The notes: generated by a model not told the origin, from the sequence alone. A stretch of 64,000 bases of DNA from Lepidostoma basale (GCA_022606425.2 JAHDVF020000493.1:62001-126000), one strand, 5' to 3'. Counted from the first letter of the stretch, positions 1 to 10,861 are shown. Numbers and translations are program-made.

Positions 1-151
1 GCACCCCCTTGTTGTTGCCGTATTTAAATGTAAGTCCCGGATGGACCGGGGACAGGCCCAGGGAGTGTACGAGCGAGGCTGATAAAAGGACGCCGCTACG
101 CCCTATAACAGCCTCGGGTATGTGGCGGGAACTTCTATGTTCCTTCTATAA

Positions 152-624
152 AAAAAAATATACACTTGTCTGTGCCGAATATATAACTTTGTACCAATCA
201 ACCTGTGACTTTTCACTTGCACACCGAACCACCTCTGACAAATTAAATTAATAGCACATTTTAATATCACATTTATTGTTTTCACTTTCTCGTGAAATGG
301 TTATTTTTTATGAATAATTGTACAGGTAAGAAATGAGTAATTGCAATGGAATTTGCTGAGTGGTGTAAAATGTGTATCATGTAGGTGAAAAAAATATACA
401 CTTGTCTGTGCCGAATATATAACTTTGTACCAATCAACCTGTGACTTTTCACTTGCACACCGAACCACCTCTGACAAATTAAATTAATAGCACATTTTAA
501 TATAACATTTATTGTTTTCACTTTCTCGTGAAATGGTTATTTTTTATGAATAATTGTACAGGTAAGAAATGAGTAATTGCAATGGAATTTGCTGAGTGGT
601 GTAAAATGTGTATCATGTAGGTGA
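152..624. repeat. 236-bp tandem duplication (two copies)
   Basis: Two head-to-tail copies with a period of 236 bp: the string tatacacttgtctgtg begins near 159 and again near 395, and the copy ends in gtaggtga at about 387 and 624. They differ at very few positions (for example atatcacattt against atataacattt), so the duplication is recent or has been homogenised. Small open frames repeated inside it carry no recognisable domain. Confidence 0.9.
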
Positions 625-715
625 ACGACTTTACGACAGTATTGATTTCTTTTCCACATGGTGTACTAAAACATTTGAGCAAGTTTCAAAATTGATACAA
701 TAAAATAACAATTTG

Positions 716-1130
716 TTTTTGAATGTATACAAATACTTGTAGACAAATATTGGAGTTTACCCATTGTAGGTTATTCATTATTAAGGATTAATTGTATCGC
801 AATAGAAGATGTAAATTGTTTTTTTTTTTTTAAGAATATGGTAGCCGATGCGTTTACAGGACTTATGACCTGTCATTGGTTGGGTTAAGCGATCGCTTTA
901 TGTTAACAACATTCCCCATTCCGCCCTTCTTACGACCACCACGTCTGGCAAATTTTTGGAATATATGCTATAATGCTGCGCCGCACTTCACATTTTTTAG
1001 TTTAATCTACACTAGCGCTACATCGCTTAACCCAACCAATGACAGGTCATAAGTCCTGTAAGCACCTCAACCACCATATTCTGTTCCCAGAAAAACAATT
1101 TACATCTTCGTCTCTATTGAGATAATAATT
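716..1130. mobile_element. MITE-1: palindromic non-autonomous DNA element
   Basis: The left half holds a block with cttatgacctgtcattgg and gggttaagcgatcgc. The right half (about 1023-1125) holds its reverse complement, followed by catcttcgtctctattgaga. Related copies lie at 39198-39335, 39690-39860, 56455-56885 and 60455-60935. There is no coding capacity. The outer motif gtatacaaatacttgta recurs at the ends of the other copies. Confidence 0.75.
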
Positions 1131-1140
1131 TAATATTTTT

Positions 1141-1385
1141 TTTTAATGTAAAACAGGTTATCTGAACCCAATTACTGTATACAATTTATTTTATTAGCTA
1201 TTATATTGATTTTCATGACATGTGATAGGTAGCCAACATATCGTCATTTTATTATTTATTTTATTGTCACATTTATTCTACACCAGACCATAACAGTGTG
1301 ACAATCACACTGCCATCGCCGGAAATCGAACCCGGGACCCCTGGAATGGAAGTCAGAGCTCTTACCACTCTGCCACGAAGGTAGC
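1141..1385 (-). mobile_element. tRNA-derived SINE (SINE-t)
   Basis: Read on the minus strand, the head has an A-box-like tggcagagtgg and a B-box-like ggttcgatttcc, the two internal RNA polymerase III promoter boxes of a tRNA-derived SINE. A conserved body follows (gcagtgtgattgtcacac), and the 3' end is like gtatacagtaattgggttc. Other copies are at 27678, 28982, 29428, 30621, 31318, 31870 and 54335. Confidence 0.8.
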
Positions 1386-1890
1386 CTGGCGAAACCAGTG
1401 GCTGTAGAAATAACGACGAAATTGGAAATAGTTATGTATTTAAAAAAAAAACGGTTTTATTTATATACGCGCGATTAATAAAATCTTTTCATTTTCTTAA
1501 AATATTATAAAAGTGTTTATAAAAACTTCATTTTCCCAAAATAAAATAATTTAAGTAACACCCTTGTGAAGGAATTTCCTTAGGAAAATGATTTCCCCCC
1601 TCAAAAATTATTCAGATTGAGCAAAACGTGTTTTCCATTGCATTCCTAGTAGTCATATGATAATAAAACTTTGTATATGATGTCTCTTTAGAGGTATACA
1701 ATACATATTCAAAATGAAAAAAAAACATTAAAATATTGTTAACCTTTCCCTTACAGTGCTAAAATAAAAACGTGCGTTCCTGTGTAGGGTAGTCAGTACG
1801 CGTTAAAAAATTAGCGGTTTTTTATCCGAAAAATAGGAACATTCATAGCTAATCCCCTTATGTAATTATAACTGAAGTCAAAAATTATAA
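1386..1890. other. Intergenic, AT-rich, no gene seen
   Basis: Begins with a short remnant (cctggcgaaaccagtggctg) that resembles the hammerhead-like units at 51970 and 52289. The rest is AT-rich with homopolymer runs and I recognise nothing in it. Confidence 0.5.
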
Positions 1891-1918
1891 TAATTAAGAT
1901 TTAAAAACATTTTAAAAA

Positions 1919-2132
1919 AAACATCTGGCAACGCTCACGGAACGGGCCTATTCCCGTTCCGTTGGACCCGCTCTGGTTGGAAGCCCGAAAGCGACTGCCG
2001 GCGGCGGCGGGACGGCCGAGAGTGAGAACATTGAGCTCGAACATATGCAAGAGTGAGATGCGAATATAGTGTCGCGTACTCAGCGCTACGAATTTTGTTT
2101 CCGATGTCCACAAAATACCTCCGATGTACCCG
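1919..2132. other. GC-rich, CpG-bearing island with a hairpin
   Basis: About 210 bp clearly richer in G, C and CpG than the flanks. It contains an exact inverted repeat, cggaacggg/cccgttccg, around 1937-1963 (9-bp stem, 6-nt loop). Open frames on the minus strand (60-78 residues) show no known domain. It could be a promoter or first exon of a gene outside the window, or a piece of a GC-rich repeat. Confidence 0.35.
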
Positions 2133-2344
2133 ATGAATTCTGATTATTATTAGTATTATCTTTTTAATCAATGCGTAAATATATTATGGAGGAATACCGA
2201 AAATCTTAACCTTGTATTTATTAAATGTATAGAGATATTGATGGTTATTAGAAGCAACGTGTAGAAGATACCTATCATAGGGAAGGGAGGGTTAATGTCT
2301 ATGATATTGACTTTATTAAAAAGATAATTTTATGTCTAAATATG

Positions 2345-2520
2345 ATTTCGGGTATATGAGCGCCACGACTAGCTGGAATGAAGCGCAATCGTGAAACCAA
2401 TTTTCGACAATTGTCGTCTTTGTGGCTGCGTATTATCCACTAGAGTGTACGTGGTGCGAAAACGATCCATGGTCTTCCGAATAACTTTCTCAGATGGACG
2501 ATTATGTCGACCGTTAAATG
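2345..2520 (-). pseudogene. Remnant of a DUF4817-type (mariner-like) transposase N-terminus
   Basis: On the minus strand the translation resembles GRHNRPSE..IRKT.D.FRTTYTLVDN, the helix-turn-helix start found in a family of insect mariner-like transposases (DUF4817). A second remnant is at 28575-28830 in the opposite orientation. The two share the same breakpoint after QRRQLSKIG, so they look like copies of one deleted derivative and not independent decay products. Confidence 0.55.
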
Positions 2521-2559
2521 AACGTTGTGCACGAGATATAAAATGTTAATTATCTCACA

Positions 2560-2591
2560 CTGACGAAGCTCCGGCGGAAGCGAAACCGGTT
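2560..2591 (+). ncRNA. Hammerhead-ribozyme-like motif (ACCGGT type)
   Basis: CTGACGA, one extra A, then a stem-loop (gctcc with ggaagc, one bulged A), then GAA and the self-complementary ACCGGT followed by T. This is the order of a minimal hammerhead core with a loopless stem III. The extra nucleotide before stem II departs from the textbook core. It sits at the edge of an otherwise unrecognised repeat. Confidence 0.5.
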
Positions 2592-2599
2592 GGTGTTAC

Positions 2600-3480
2600 C
2601 AAATAAAGTGGTGTTAATACAAATTACTAAAAGTGTATTTTAGAAATCTTATATTACTAACTATAACATACGAGTACATATATAATATAATAATATATAT
2701 TATTGATTTACATAATTATTCAAGAAAAAATAAATAGTTTCATCATATGCGAGTGAAATATTTCGCTTTGCTTGAGAAAAAGACAGATTTGATTCGTGTT
2801 AATTAATTAATTATTTTATTTGAATACCCCCGATATAATTTTAAATTATCTATGAAATAAACATTAATATGCATCAGCAAATGATAATTGGTTACATAAT
2901 TGGATTAAAACTTCCAACTCAAATCAAACCCTATTGAAAATATATTTAATTGGTCTATGGTTATGGTATTTAAGGACTTGCATGAATATAATTACGATGG
3001 GTCATCACGGGACTAGAAGACGTACCCACCTTACACCACCCTTGCCCGGGGCAAGCAGCAGGGGTCGTCACTAATTGACCACCACTAATACATTAAAAAA
3101 AATGTAGTCACGAACCTATTTCGACCCCTGTCTCTAGCTAATGACGCTTTGTTATACAACAATAAATATTTTTATTTGAACCTAAAAACATTCGTATACA
3201 TATCTTTAGGCAAATATGTTTATGATTTTTTTTTAAATTTAAGGCGACCAAAAGTATGGGGTACCTATAATATATTTTTATATATAACAATTTTGACGTC
3301 GGTTTTCTAGAAGATATATTATAAGTGTATTTTATGGAAGTTACATAGTTCGCCTTCCTGGGGTAACAAATAATAAAATTCAATATTGAGGGGTAAAACA
3401 TGTTTTTCGTTAGTTTTATGAGAGCGAATGACATGTTATACATTGTTAAAGTGTAATCAAATAATTTTCATTATAATATC
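2600..3480. other. AT-rich intergenic stretch
   Basis: Low-complexity AT-rich sequence. A 101-residue minus-strand open frame at 3138-3443 is Lys/Ile/Asn/Tyr-rich, has no domain I recognise, and is most likely a chance frame. Confidence 0.5.
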
Positions 3481-3499
3481 ACAAATTTATGTAAAACAT

Positions 3500-3910
3500 A
3501 TTCATCTTCTTCATCTGCTTTAATTAGGACTGTGTCCTGTTATTTCTCGGAGCCTGTTCCTGGGATACAGTTGTCCAACTGTCTCTCCATATTTTAGGTG
3601 GTCTTCCTGCCGGTCGATTTCCTGTTGGTACTTTATTTGCGGCTATATTGATCACTCTTTCAGAACATGCTCTTTCCACATGATCTCCCCAGTAGCGTCC
3701 TCTCAGTCTTCCCCATCGTACGACATCTTCTACATTGCAGATCTTTCTTATTTCATAATTTCTTATTCTTTCTTGGAGTGTCATTCCCGCAGCGGATCGG
3801 AGAGTCTTCATTTCTGTGGTTCTAAGGATACTTTTTGTTCTGATGGTGTCAGCTCTCGTTTCTATTCCATATGTCATTATAGGACATACGCATGTCTTGT
3901 ATTGAAGATT
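3500..3910 (-). mobile_element. LINE B 3' fragment (RTE-like)
   Basis: The minus-strand frame 3524-3877 encodes the C-terminal tail of a non-LTR retrotransposon polyprotein: MTYGIETRADT, then a TLQERIRNYEIR region, RWGRLRGRYWGDHVERA and GRPPKIWRDSW. The reverse-transcriptase domain itself is absent (5' truncation). The degenerate ttcttcatctt at the 3' end matches the (GAA)n tail of this family. Related copies start at 4324, 5066, 34345, 42608 and 44708. Confidence 0.75.
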
Positions 3911-4323
3911 CGAATTTTGCTGTCCTTATAAAACATATGTGTATTTATAATTACTTTGACAATCATTTATTCGTTAGCATTCATAAACAATGTAGAAGAT
4001 TTCCTGTATGCATTATATACATAAAAAAACTGAATAATTATTGAGATGATCGTAAATCCTTAATTAAAATAATGGATTCGGGTTCCCACAGCTCAGGGCC
4101 AATTTACTGACCCCTGGAATGGTACTGAAGGCATAGCCCGGAGTCATCTACGGCCTGAGAACATTGGAGATGCTACCAAAAACTCCTGCGAATATTACCG
4201 AATCAGTTTGGGTTGGTTTTCTGATACAAGTTTGATATATAGTGGAAAAAATATGTTCGTTAAAGATTCATAATAAAGCGTGAAATTTTTAAATAGCTTA
4301 TAATAATAATATACCTATGTTGA

Positions 4324-4903
4324 TGATATACCTGTGGAGCAAGTAATGAGTTTCAGATATTTGGAAGTAGAGATCTGTAGCCAAAATGACCTTTATACCG
4401 AAGTAAGAGAACAAGTCAGTAAAGCCTCTGCCGTGTCAGAATGCCTGAAGAATCTGGCCTGGAAGAACAAGCACATGCGTATCGACAACAAGATCAGAAT
4501 TTATAAAACATGTGTGCGACCTATCATGACGTACGCTGTAGAGACACGGGCTGACACTGTGCGAACCAAGGGTCTACTAAGAACATCGGAAATGAAGGTC
4601 CTAAGATCAAGTACTGGAAAAACCCTCCGAGATCGTGTCCGCAACGTAGACATAAGAAAAACTTGCGAAATAGAGGATATTTTTCAGTGGAGTAGATCCA
4701 GAAGAAGATACTGGAGGGACCATATAGCCCGAATGGATGGTGACAGACTTGCATATACAGCCGCTTATGAAATCCCCTCCGGACACCGCCCACCTGGAAG
4801 ACCGCCTAAGAGATGGAGCGACAGCTGGATCTCATCATCCGACGAGATATGATTACTGTGTCACAGATCATCAGATCTATTAAAAGAAGAAGAAGAAGAA
4901 TTA
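4324..4903 (+). mobile_element. LINE B 3' fragment with intact 172-residue frame
   Basis: Frame 4334-4852 encodes the post-RT segment of an RTE-like polyprotein: a FRYLEVEI motif (equivalent of F.YLG..), VRPIMTYAVETRADT, a TLRDRVRNVDIRKT segment, RRRYWRDHIARM and GRPPKRWSDSW before the stop. It ends in agaagaagaagaagaa, the family's (GAA)n tail. It is 5' truncated, with no catalytic YADD box. The copy at 42608 is very similar. Confidence 0.8.
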
Positions 4904-5065
4904 TAATCTTGAGGTGTAAACACTGAAATTTCGTAATGATGATTTTTAATTAATTAAAACACTGTTTTATATATAAACTCATCGTTTACATCATTCGTAC
5001 ACGAAGGTGTAAACCCTTGTTGAGAAAAATAAACTAGAAAGTGGAAAAAAAACTGCTTAAATTAA

Positions 5066-5460
5066 TAAGACATGTGTTAGGCCCATAATGACTTATGGTA
5101 TAGAATCGAGGGCTGATACAAATAGAACCAAAGCACTATTACGAACCACTGAAATGAAGACACTTCGCGCTATTCTGGGCAAAACGCTGAGGGACAGAAT
5201 CAGAAACACAGTAATACGTGATACCTGCGATACCGAAGATATTGTCAGATGGGGCAGGAAAAGAAGACGCTTCTGGCGCGACCACGTAGAACGAATGAGC
5301 GACAATAGACTACCACAAGCAGCCGCAAACAATGTGCCAGTGGGAACTCGCCAACCCGAAAGACCTGCGAAGAGATGGCGAGACATTTGGAGTTCTGTGT
5401 CCCAGGAGACCTCGACGCCATAAAAACAGATCCACAGATATATTAAAAGAGGAAGATGAA
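5066..5460 (+). mobile_element. LINE B 3' fragment
   Basis: Frame 5088-5423 (111 residues) gives MTYGIESRADTNRTK, TLRDRIRNTVIRDT, RRRFWRDHVERM and PAKRWRDIW, the same C-terminal module as at 4324 but a diverged subfamily. It ends near a purine-rich aagaggaagatgaag tail. Confidence 0.75.
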
Positions 5461-5499
5461 GTCTGCTAGAAAATTCCAAAATATTATATAATTATATCT

Positions 5500-5745
5500 C
5501 ATGACTTGTATGAGAATATTATTAAACACGTTAAGGGTCCGACGGGAAGAGTCAAGGATTTCAATCTGAATGTAGGAGTACTTCAAGGTTCAGTTCTAGG
5601 GCCTCTTCTCTTTATCTTTGATATGGATCACTTGACAAAGGAAATACAATGCACGCCCCCGTGATACATCCTATATGCAGATGATATCGTTTTGGCAGCC
5701 AAATAAACCGAGCTTAATACCATAGATTAGAAACATGGATTGACT
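5500..5745 (+). pseudogene. Reverse-transcriptase fragment with YADD box
   Basis: Translation gives VLQGSVLGPLLF, then a region ending YILYADDIVLAAK: reverse-transcriptase motifs including the catalytic YADD aspartates. Stop codons (at cccccgtga and aaataa) interrupt the frame. It lies just downstream of a LINE B tail but cannot be joined to it in frame. Confidence 0.7.
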
Positions 5746-5749
5746 TTTT

Positions 5750-6200
5750 GAAATTGTTCCAAATGCTGAGTTTCCGAATTTTTCTGATTTAACCGAAACA
5801 AGTGAAGTAAACAATGCTATTTAATTTTATTATAAATATTATCGAAACAAAACTGCAACGTAAAAACCGGCCTAGTAATGAAAAGTCTTCGGGACACGTT
5901 TGCCCTGGAGGCTTTCCTGAATCCATGAACCCGTTTAGCACTTCTCTTTTTAACCTGAACCAAATCATCCAGCTTCGATAATAATACCATACGCCAAGTA
6001 ATAACCTATACGGTTTCCATATTAACATATTATATAAGTTAAACATTTATCTGGATACAAATAAATGCATTAAAGATGAGAACAAACGAAATTTAAATTA
6101 AAAAAAAACGTGTAAAAACGTGTGCAAATTTATTTGATTGAAAAATTTGTTTTTTGAACAATTTATTGATCATTTATTTTTTAATTTATTGATCACTAAA
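5750..6200. other. AT-rich spacer
   Basis: No gene recognised. An 85-residue minus frame (5789-6046) has no domain. The repeated ttattgatca strings near 6165-6195 look like low-complexity sequence. Confidence 0.4.
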
Positions 6201-6204
6201 TACA

Positions 6205-6606
6205 ATGTCACAAAAAAGTGCCAACAAGCTAAGAGTCACTCAGAGAGCAATGGAGAGAGCCATGTTGGGTATCAGTTTACGGGACGAACTCAGAAATGAG
6301 GACATAAGAGTCAGTACAAAGATTTCCGACGTTAACAAGATGGCCGCAACCCTCAAGTGACGATGGGCGAGACATGTCGCTCGCGATCCAGATGAAAAGT
6401 AGACAAGGCGACTGCTGTGCTGGTGGCCAAGGACGGTAAAGCGTGGAGTTGGGCGCCCACAATTGCGTTGGCGCGACGATGTCCGGAGAAGTGCGGGAAG
6501 TGCCTGGATGCGGATCGCTCAGAATAGAAGAGAATGGAAAATGCGAGAGGAGGCCTACGTCCAGGAGTGGACGGTCAATACAGGCTGAAGAAGAAGAAGA
6601 AGAATT
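6205..6606 (+). mobile_element. LINE D 3' fragment (GAA-tailed)
   Basis: The broken translation includes ERAMLGISLRDELRNEDIR, RWARHVARD and GRPQLRWRDDVRRSAGS, then EEAYVQEWT, and ends in gaagaagaagaagaa. This is the C-terminal tail of a second GAA-tailed RTE-like family. In-frame stops (for example aagtga near 6357) show decay. Shorter copies of the same 3' end are at 21010-21440 and 24367-24468. Confidence 0.75.
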
Positions 6607-6715
6607 GATCATTTACCAAGTACATTGTTTTTATACCTTGCAAGCGGAGTAACCCGTTTTAGGGAGGCATTTTTCCACTCTATGTAATCTCAACAGAAAA
6701 AATACTAAATTAGGC
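6607..6715 (-). mobile_element. LINE I 3'-end remnant
   Basis: Shares attgatcatttaccaagtac, aacccgtt and tagggaggcatt with 26600-26700, where the sequence is the 3' part of a minus-strand LINE (QRHFYYLGPKLYN tail). Only the untranslated 3' end is present here. Confidence 0.55.
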
Positions 6716-7011
6716 AACATTTGAAGCTATACCCCAGTGAGTGCCTTTTCGTATTCTTATTTCTTTCCCTTTGCCATATCCTATCATCTGGGGTCGGCCC
6801 TCCTCGTACGAGAAGACCAAACATTTCTGCTTAGGCTCATACCCACTCTCATTTTCTTGTTCTGCAGCTTCTTTTCCATGTTGTCATTGGACGCTCTCTA
6901 CCTCTTAATTTTGTTGGAATGCTGATGGCTTTTTGGACAATATTTTCGCTATCTCTTCGCATCATATGACCGTATCACCGGAGTTGAGATTCTCTCATCG
7001 CCTTATTGCAT

Positions 7012-7375
7012 TATTTCTTCTTCTTCTTTTTATTATTCTTTTGATTGTAGATCTTGCGATCTGTTTATGCAGGATATCAACTTTCTACTATCTCTTTGGG
7101 GGTCGTCCTGGTGGTCGACGGCCCTCTGGAGTCTCGTGCATCACGATCTTAGGAATTCTTGCTGGATCCATTCTCTCAATGTGGTATCTCGAAAATCGTC
7201 ATCTCTGTCTATTCCATCTCACTATGTCTTCAATTTTGCAAGATTTGCGAATTTCTTCATTGGGTATCCTACCTCTAAGGGTTCTCCCCACAATAGGTCG
7301 CAATGTTCTCATTTCTGCTACTCATAAGAGATGTTTTGTTCTGACAGTGTCTGCATTACTACATTTATTTAAACT
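7012..7375 (-). mobile_element. LINE C 3' fragment
   Basis: On the minus strand it matches the element at 31430-31720: ttcttcttctt (the reversed GAA tail), then ttgatcttgcgatctgttta-type sequence and a GRPP-like region. The frame is broken by several indels. RTE-like C-terminal module, no RT domain. Confidence 0.65.
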
Positions 7376-7379
7376 ACAA

Positions 7380-7900
7380 TTAATAAATAAACACATATAA
7401 CTTTATTTATCATGTTACCATTCATTAATTTAATTTAATATATCAGCAAATCGATGAAATGAACTTATCCACTAATTAACTTTAATTTTTGAAAATGGTA
7501 TTAGATATTTGCTGCCCTCGACTATCGAAATTAATTACGCCATATTTATAACTTAACCCTTAATATTCTCTAAGCTTCTTACAATTAATACAATTCCCTG
7601 CTTTCAACCCCTTAAATACCATTATTAAATCGTTCATATCTCCAGCCCCCATCCCTTGAGTATAGAAATAAAATGCTTTATTTTTAAATGATTTTTATTT
7701 TGTTTCTGAAATTCAATTATGCCGAAAATTTTGACGCCATTCACTAATATGATAAAACAATTTTGTTTATTTTAAAAGTAGTTCCTCCTTTCACGTCGCA
7801 CAGTTTATTGACGAAAAAACTGAATGGTGCTCTAGTGAAGAAGAATGGAATTCGTCATCGTAATAAATTCACTGATTTTTTATTTCTTCGAAATGTATTA
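7380..7900. other. AT-rich spacer
   Basis: No gene or named repeat recognised. A plus frame starting at 7763 is open only because it runs into LINE A. Confidence 0.4.
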
Positions 7901-8338
7901 GGCATGGAACTGGCAAAAGAAGTAGAAATGAGATCTCTTAGACGAATGTGTGGATACTCTGTGTATGATAGAGTGTCGAATGAAAATATAAAAAGTGAAT
8001 GCGGTGCGAATGATGGTGTTATGAACAAAATAATGAAAGGACCATTAGATGGTTTTGACATATGGAAAGAATGAATGAAGAAAGAATGATAAAAAAATTA
8101 TATGTTAACGATGTAAATGGAACCAGAAAAAGAGAAAGACCGAGGAAAACGTGGCACGATTAAATAAATCAAATATTGAATGTCGGCCATGTGACGCGCG
8201 TGCATGACACGACGTATGAGGAAGTTGAGATGTAATTGATGAAGCGAGAGAAATATGTCAGGAAAAAAAAGTGTGGCAGTCCATTATTTCTGCCTAACCC
8301 TTCGAGGAGACGGCGTGATGGTTAGTTAGTTAGTTAGT
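7901..8338 (+). mobile_element. LINE A 3' fragment, (GTTA)n tail
   Basis: MRSLRRMCGYSVYDRVSNEN, then ECGANDGVMNKIMKG, frameshifts, and a degraded end ctgcctaacccttcgaggag followed by gttagttagttagttag. About 20 bp of the normal family sequence (the KKDESRINA region) are deleted at the start. LINE A is the commonest family in the window. Confidence 0.8.
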
Positions 8339-8529
8339 TTATGTTCTCACAATATATTACTTTTATGTCATATTATTCTTTTATAAAAAATTTGTTCATC
8401 AATGGTTAAACCTACCATCAATTCAAACATATGAATGATTTCATATAAAAATACAAAGAATTTAATTTTGACCACCTAATTGGCAGAAATACCCCTATGT
8501 GCGTCATTTACATTACATATATATATGAT

Positions 8530-8612
8530 TTTTAAAACACCGTTTTTATAAACGAAAAGCCTTAAGGGCGCTGTAGAAAACAGTTAGAAGATATCTAGAT
8601 TCTACTAGATTT
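8530..8612 (-). mobile_element. LINE H 3'-end remnant
   Basis: Degenerate match to the end of LINE H (caccgtttttataa ... ccttaagggcgctgtagaa), compared with the cleaner copies at 45355 and 50412. Short and diverged. Confidence 0.4.
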
Positions 8613-8998
8613 TTAAAAACCGACTTAAGTAATCGGAATAGGAGAAAGAGGAAGACGATTTATAAATGCAAAAATATATAAAAGGTATAAAAAATAATCA
8701 AACATTTTTTTATGTATTTGGTATAGCATCACTATATTTTTTAGAGTGAGGGCTAATGAACGGACGGACCACATTCTCAAAAATAAATTGGTGGTATACC
8801 AAATACATTAAAAAATATTTAATTAATTTTTAAATATTAAAACCAATTAATAGCTTGTTATCAAAGTAAAAGGTATAAATACAACATTTCTTGAAATGAA
8901 GGAAAACAAAAGTTATTTAATATGCTTAATTGTTCAATTATAGAACGAAATTTCATTACTCATTTGAATTTAGTAAATGAAAGTCTAAATTCGCTGTA

Positions 8999-9813
8999 CG
9001 AGGTCCGTTCAAAAAGTATCGCGAATTTTGTGTTTTTTCAAAAATTATTTATATATTCATGAATTTCTATTTTGTCCCCTGCAAAGTAATCCCAACCAGA
9101 TATTATACACTTGTGCCAACGTTTTTTTCAATCCTCGAAGCACCCCAAAAAATCATTTTTTGTGATCTTGTTCAGTTCCTCCTTCGATGCCGTCTTTATC
9201 TCCTCAATCGTAGCCTAGCGTCGTCCTTTCATGGGCCTCTTCAGTTTCGGGAACAAGAAAAAGTCACAGGGGGTCAGATCTGGGGAATACGGTAGCTGCG
9301 GCATTATTGGTGTGTTGTTTTGGCCAAAAATTCGCGCACAAGCAGATGCGAAATTGAGCAATTTTGGTACGAATTTCGCGGCGACCGATCTCATGCCCAA
9401 ATTATTGGTAAAAATCAAATGACACGAGCCAAGCGATATGTTTAAGTCCTCAGCAACTTCTCTAGCGGTGATTCGACGATTGGCCAATACTATGTTATTC
9501 ACTTCATCAATGTTTTCATCTGTTGTTGACGTGCTCGGGCGTCCGGCAGGCTCTTTTTCGTTCACATCTTCTCGGTCCTCTGAGAACATTTTGTACCACC
9601 GATAAACGCTGCTTTGGTCCAAGATAGCTTCACCATATGCCACAGTCAACATTCGGAATGCGTCCGGGGACTTTATTTTGTTTTTCACTCAAAATTTGAT
9701 ACAGATTCATTGATCCATTTTTTTGGAGTGTGCAAAAATCGAAGACGAGCCAAAACACGTGCAAGCAAAGTGGCGGAAATTCAAAATTCGCGATACTTTT
9801 TGAACATACCTCG
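8999..9813 (-). mobile_element. Internally deleted mariner element with TIRs
   Basis: Terminal inverted repeats of about 32 bp (left begins cgaggtccgttcaaaaagta, right is cgaggtatgttcaaaaagta in reverse) differ at two positions. They are flanked by TA at 8997-8998 and 9814-9815, the target duplication of Tc1/mariner. The element is 815 bp against about 1.3 kb for intact mariners. Transposase is on the minus strand. Confidence 0.95.
9215..9688 (-). pseudogene. Mariner transposase pseudogene (central catalytic part deleted)
   Basis: The 157-residue frame begins MKNKIKSPDAFRMLTVAYGE, includes the helix-turn-helix region (SSVYRWYKMFSE, then TAREVAEDLNIS), and jumps from KFVPKLLNF to NNTPIMPQLPYSPDLTPCDF. 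The segment normally holding the first two catalytic aspartates is missing; only the YSPDL..CDFF aspartate remains. Translation meets a stop just after KGRR and another where a Trp is expected further on. It cannot encode an active enzyme but could still be cross-mobilised through its TIRs. Confidence 0.9.
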
Positions 9814-9819
9814 TATTCT

Positions 9820-10140
9820 CCGGCTAATTGCTTCGTGGAATGAGAAGTAAATTGGCCTCAAAGGGGTTAAAACAGTTTCATACAAATCCGTTCATTACCG
9901 TACTTGCGCGTTTACTAGACTGAAAGGGAAAGCTGTCAACCCTTCCAATGCGGTTTGGTAATCAAATTTAATAATCGTAATCACTTGAAATAGATTGCGG
10001 TATTTGAATGGAAAATGTATTTGTGTATACCCAATTTTGAGGTTATAAATATGCATAGATTTATATTATTACAAATTGAATTGTTTGAAAATTATTACAA
10101 ATTGAATTGTTTGAATTGAATTTATATTATTACAAATTGA
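9820..10140. other. AT-rich spacer with short direct repeat
   Basis: Holds three near-copies of tattacaaattgaattg around 10066-10143, directly before LINE A. Nothing else recognised. Confidence 0.5.
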
Positions 10141-10142
10141 AT

Positions 10143-10861
10143 TGAGAGCAAATGACAGTTTGTAATATAAGTGTGAACGAAGAGAACTTGGAACAGGTGA
10201 GGGAATTTGTGTATTTAGGTAGTATGTTCACAGCAGATGCCCGAACGGATAGTGACGTCGAAAGAAGGGTTGGTGCGGGTAACAAAGTGAATGGAGCTTT
10301 AAAAATAGTTATTTGAAACAAGAATTTATCAATGAAAGCGAAAACGGCCGTTCACAATGGAGTTCTGGTCCCAACCTTAATGTATGGAAGCGAAGCATGG
10401 AACTGGCAAAAGAAGGATGAGAGTAGAATAAATGCGGTAGAGATGAGGTCCCTAAGACGTATGTGTAGTAGAACGATATACGACAGAATCTCAAATGCTG
10501 ATATAAGAAAGGAATGTAGAAAGGAAGAAGGTATAATGAACAAAATTATGAAAGGATCGCTGCGTTGGTTCGGACATATGGAACGCATGGATGGAGAAAG
10601 AATGGTTAAGAAAGTATACGTTAATGATGTAAATGGGGTACGAAGTCGAGGCAGACTGAGGAAAACATGGCATGACCAAATTAATCAAATTTTAAAGGTT
10701 GGTCATGTTAGAAGTCGGAGGAATCGACGTGCGTGTATGACTCGTTGTATGAATGTGGAGGAAGCTAGAGAGGTTTGCCAGGATAGAGTAGTGTGGCGGT
10801 CCATTCTCTCTGCCTACCCCTGCGGGGAAACGACGTGATGGTTTTGTTGTTGTTGTTGTTG
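10143..10861 (+). mobile_element. LINE A subfamily with (GTT)n tail
   Basis: Begins inside the post-RT region (reading as CNISVNEENLEQV, then REFVYLGSMFTADA) and runs on in the 168-residue frame 10332-10838: LMYGSEAWNWQKKDESRINA, MRSLRRMCSRTIYDRIS, RWFGHMERM, GRLRKTWHDQINQILK and SAYPCGETT. One in-frame stop (atttga near 10312) separates the two parts. The tail is ttgttgttgttgttg instead of gttagttag, which marks a separate subfamily also seen at 43062, 53856, 57812 and 62869. Confidence 0.85.

Noticed and set aside
4524..4793. Minus-strand frame opposite LINE B at 4524-4793 and its twin at 42669-42851
   Set aside because: Both are shadows of the LINE B coding strand and are conserved only because the LINE is.
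9059..9295. Plus-strand frames across the mariner
   Set aside because: They run antisense to the transposase and include TIR sequence.
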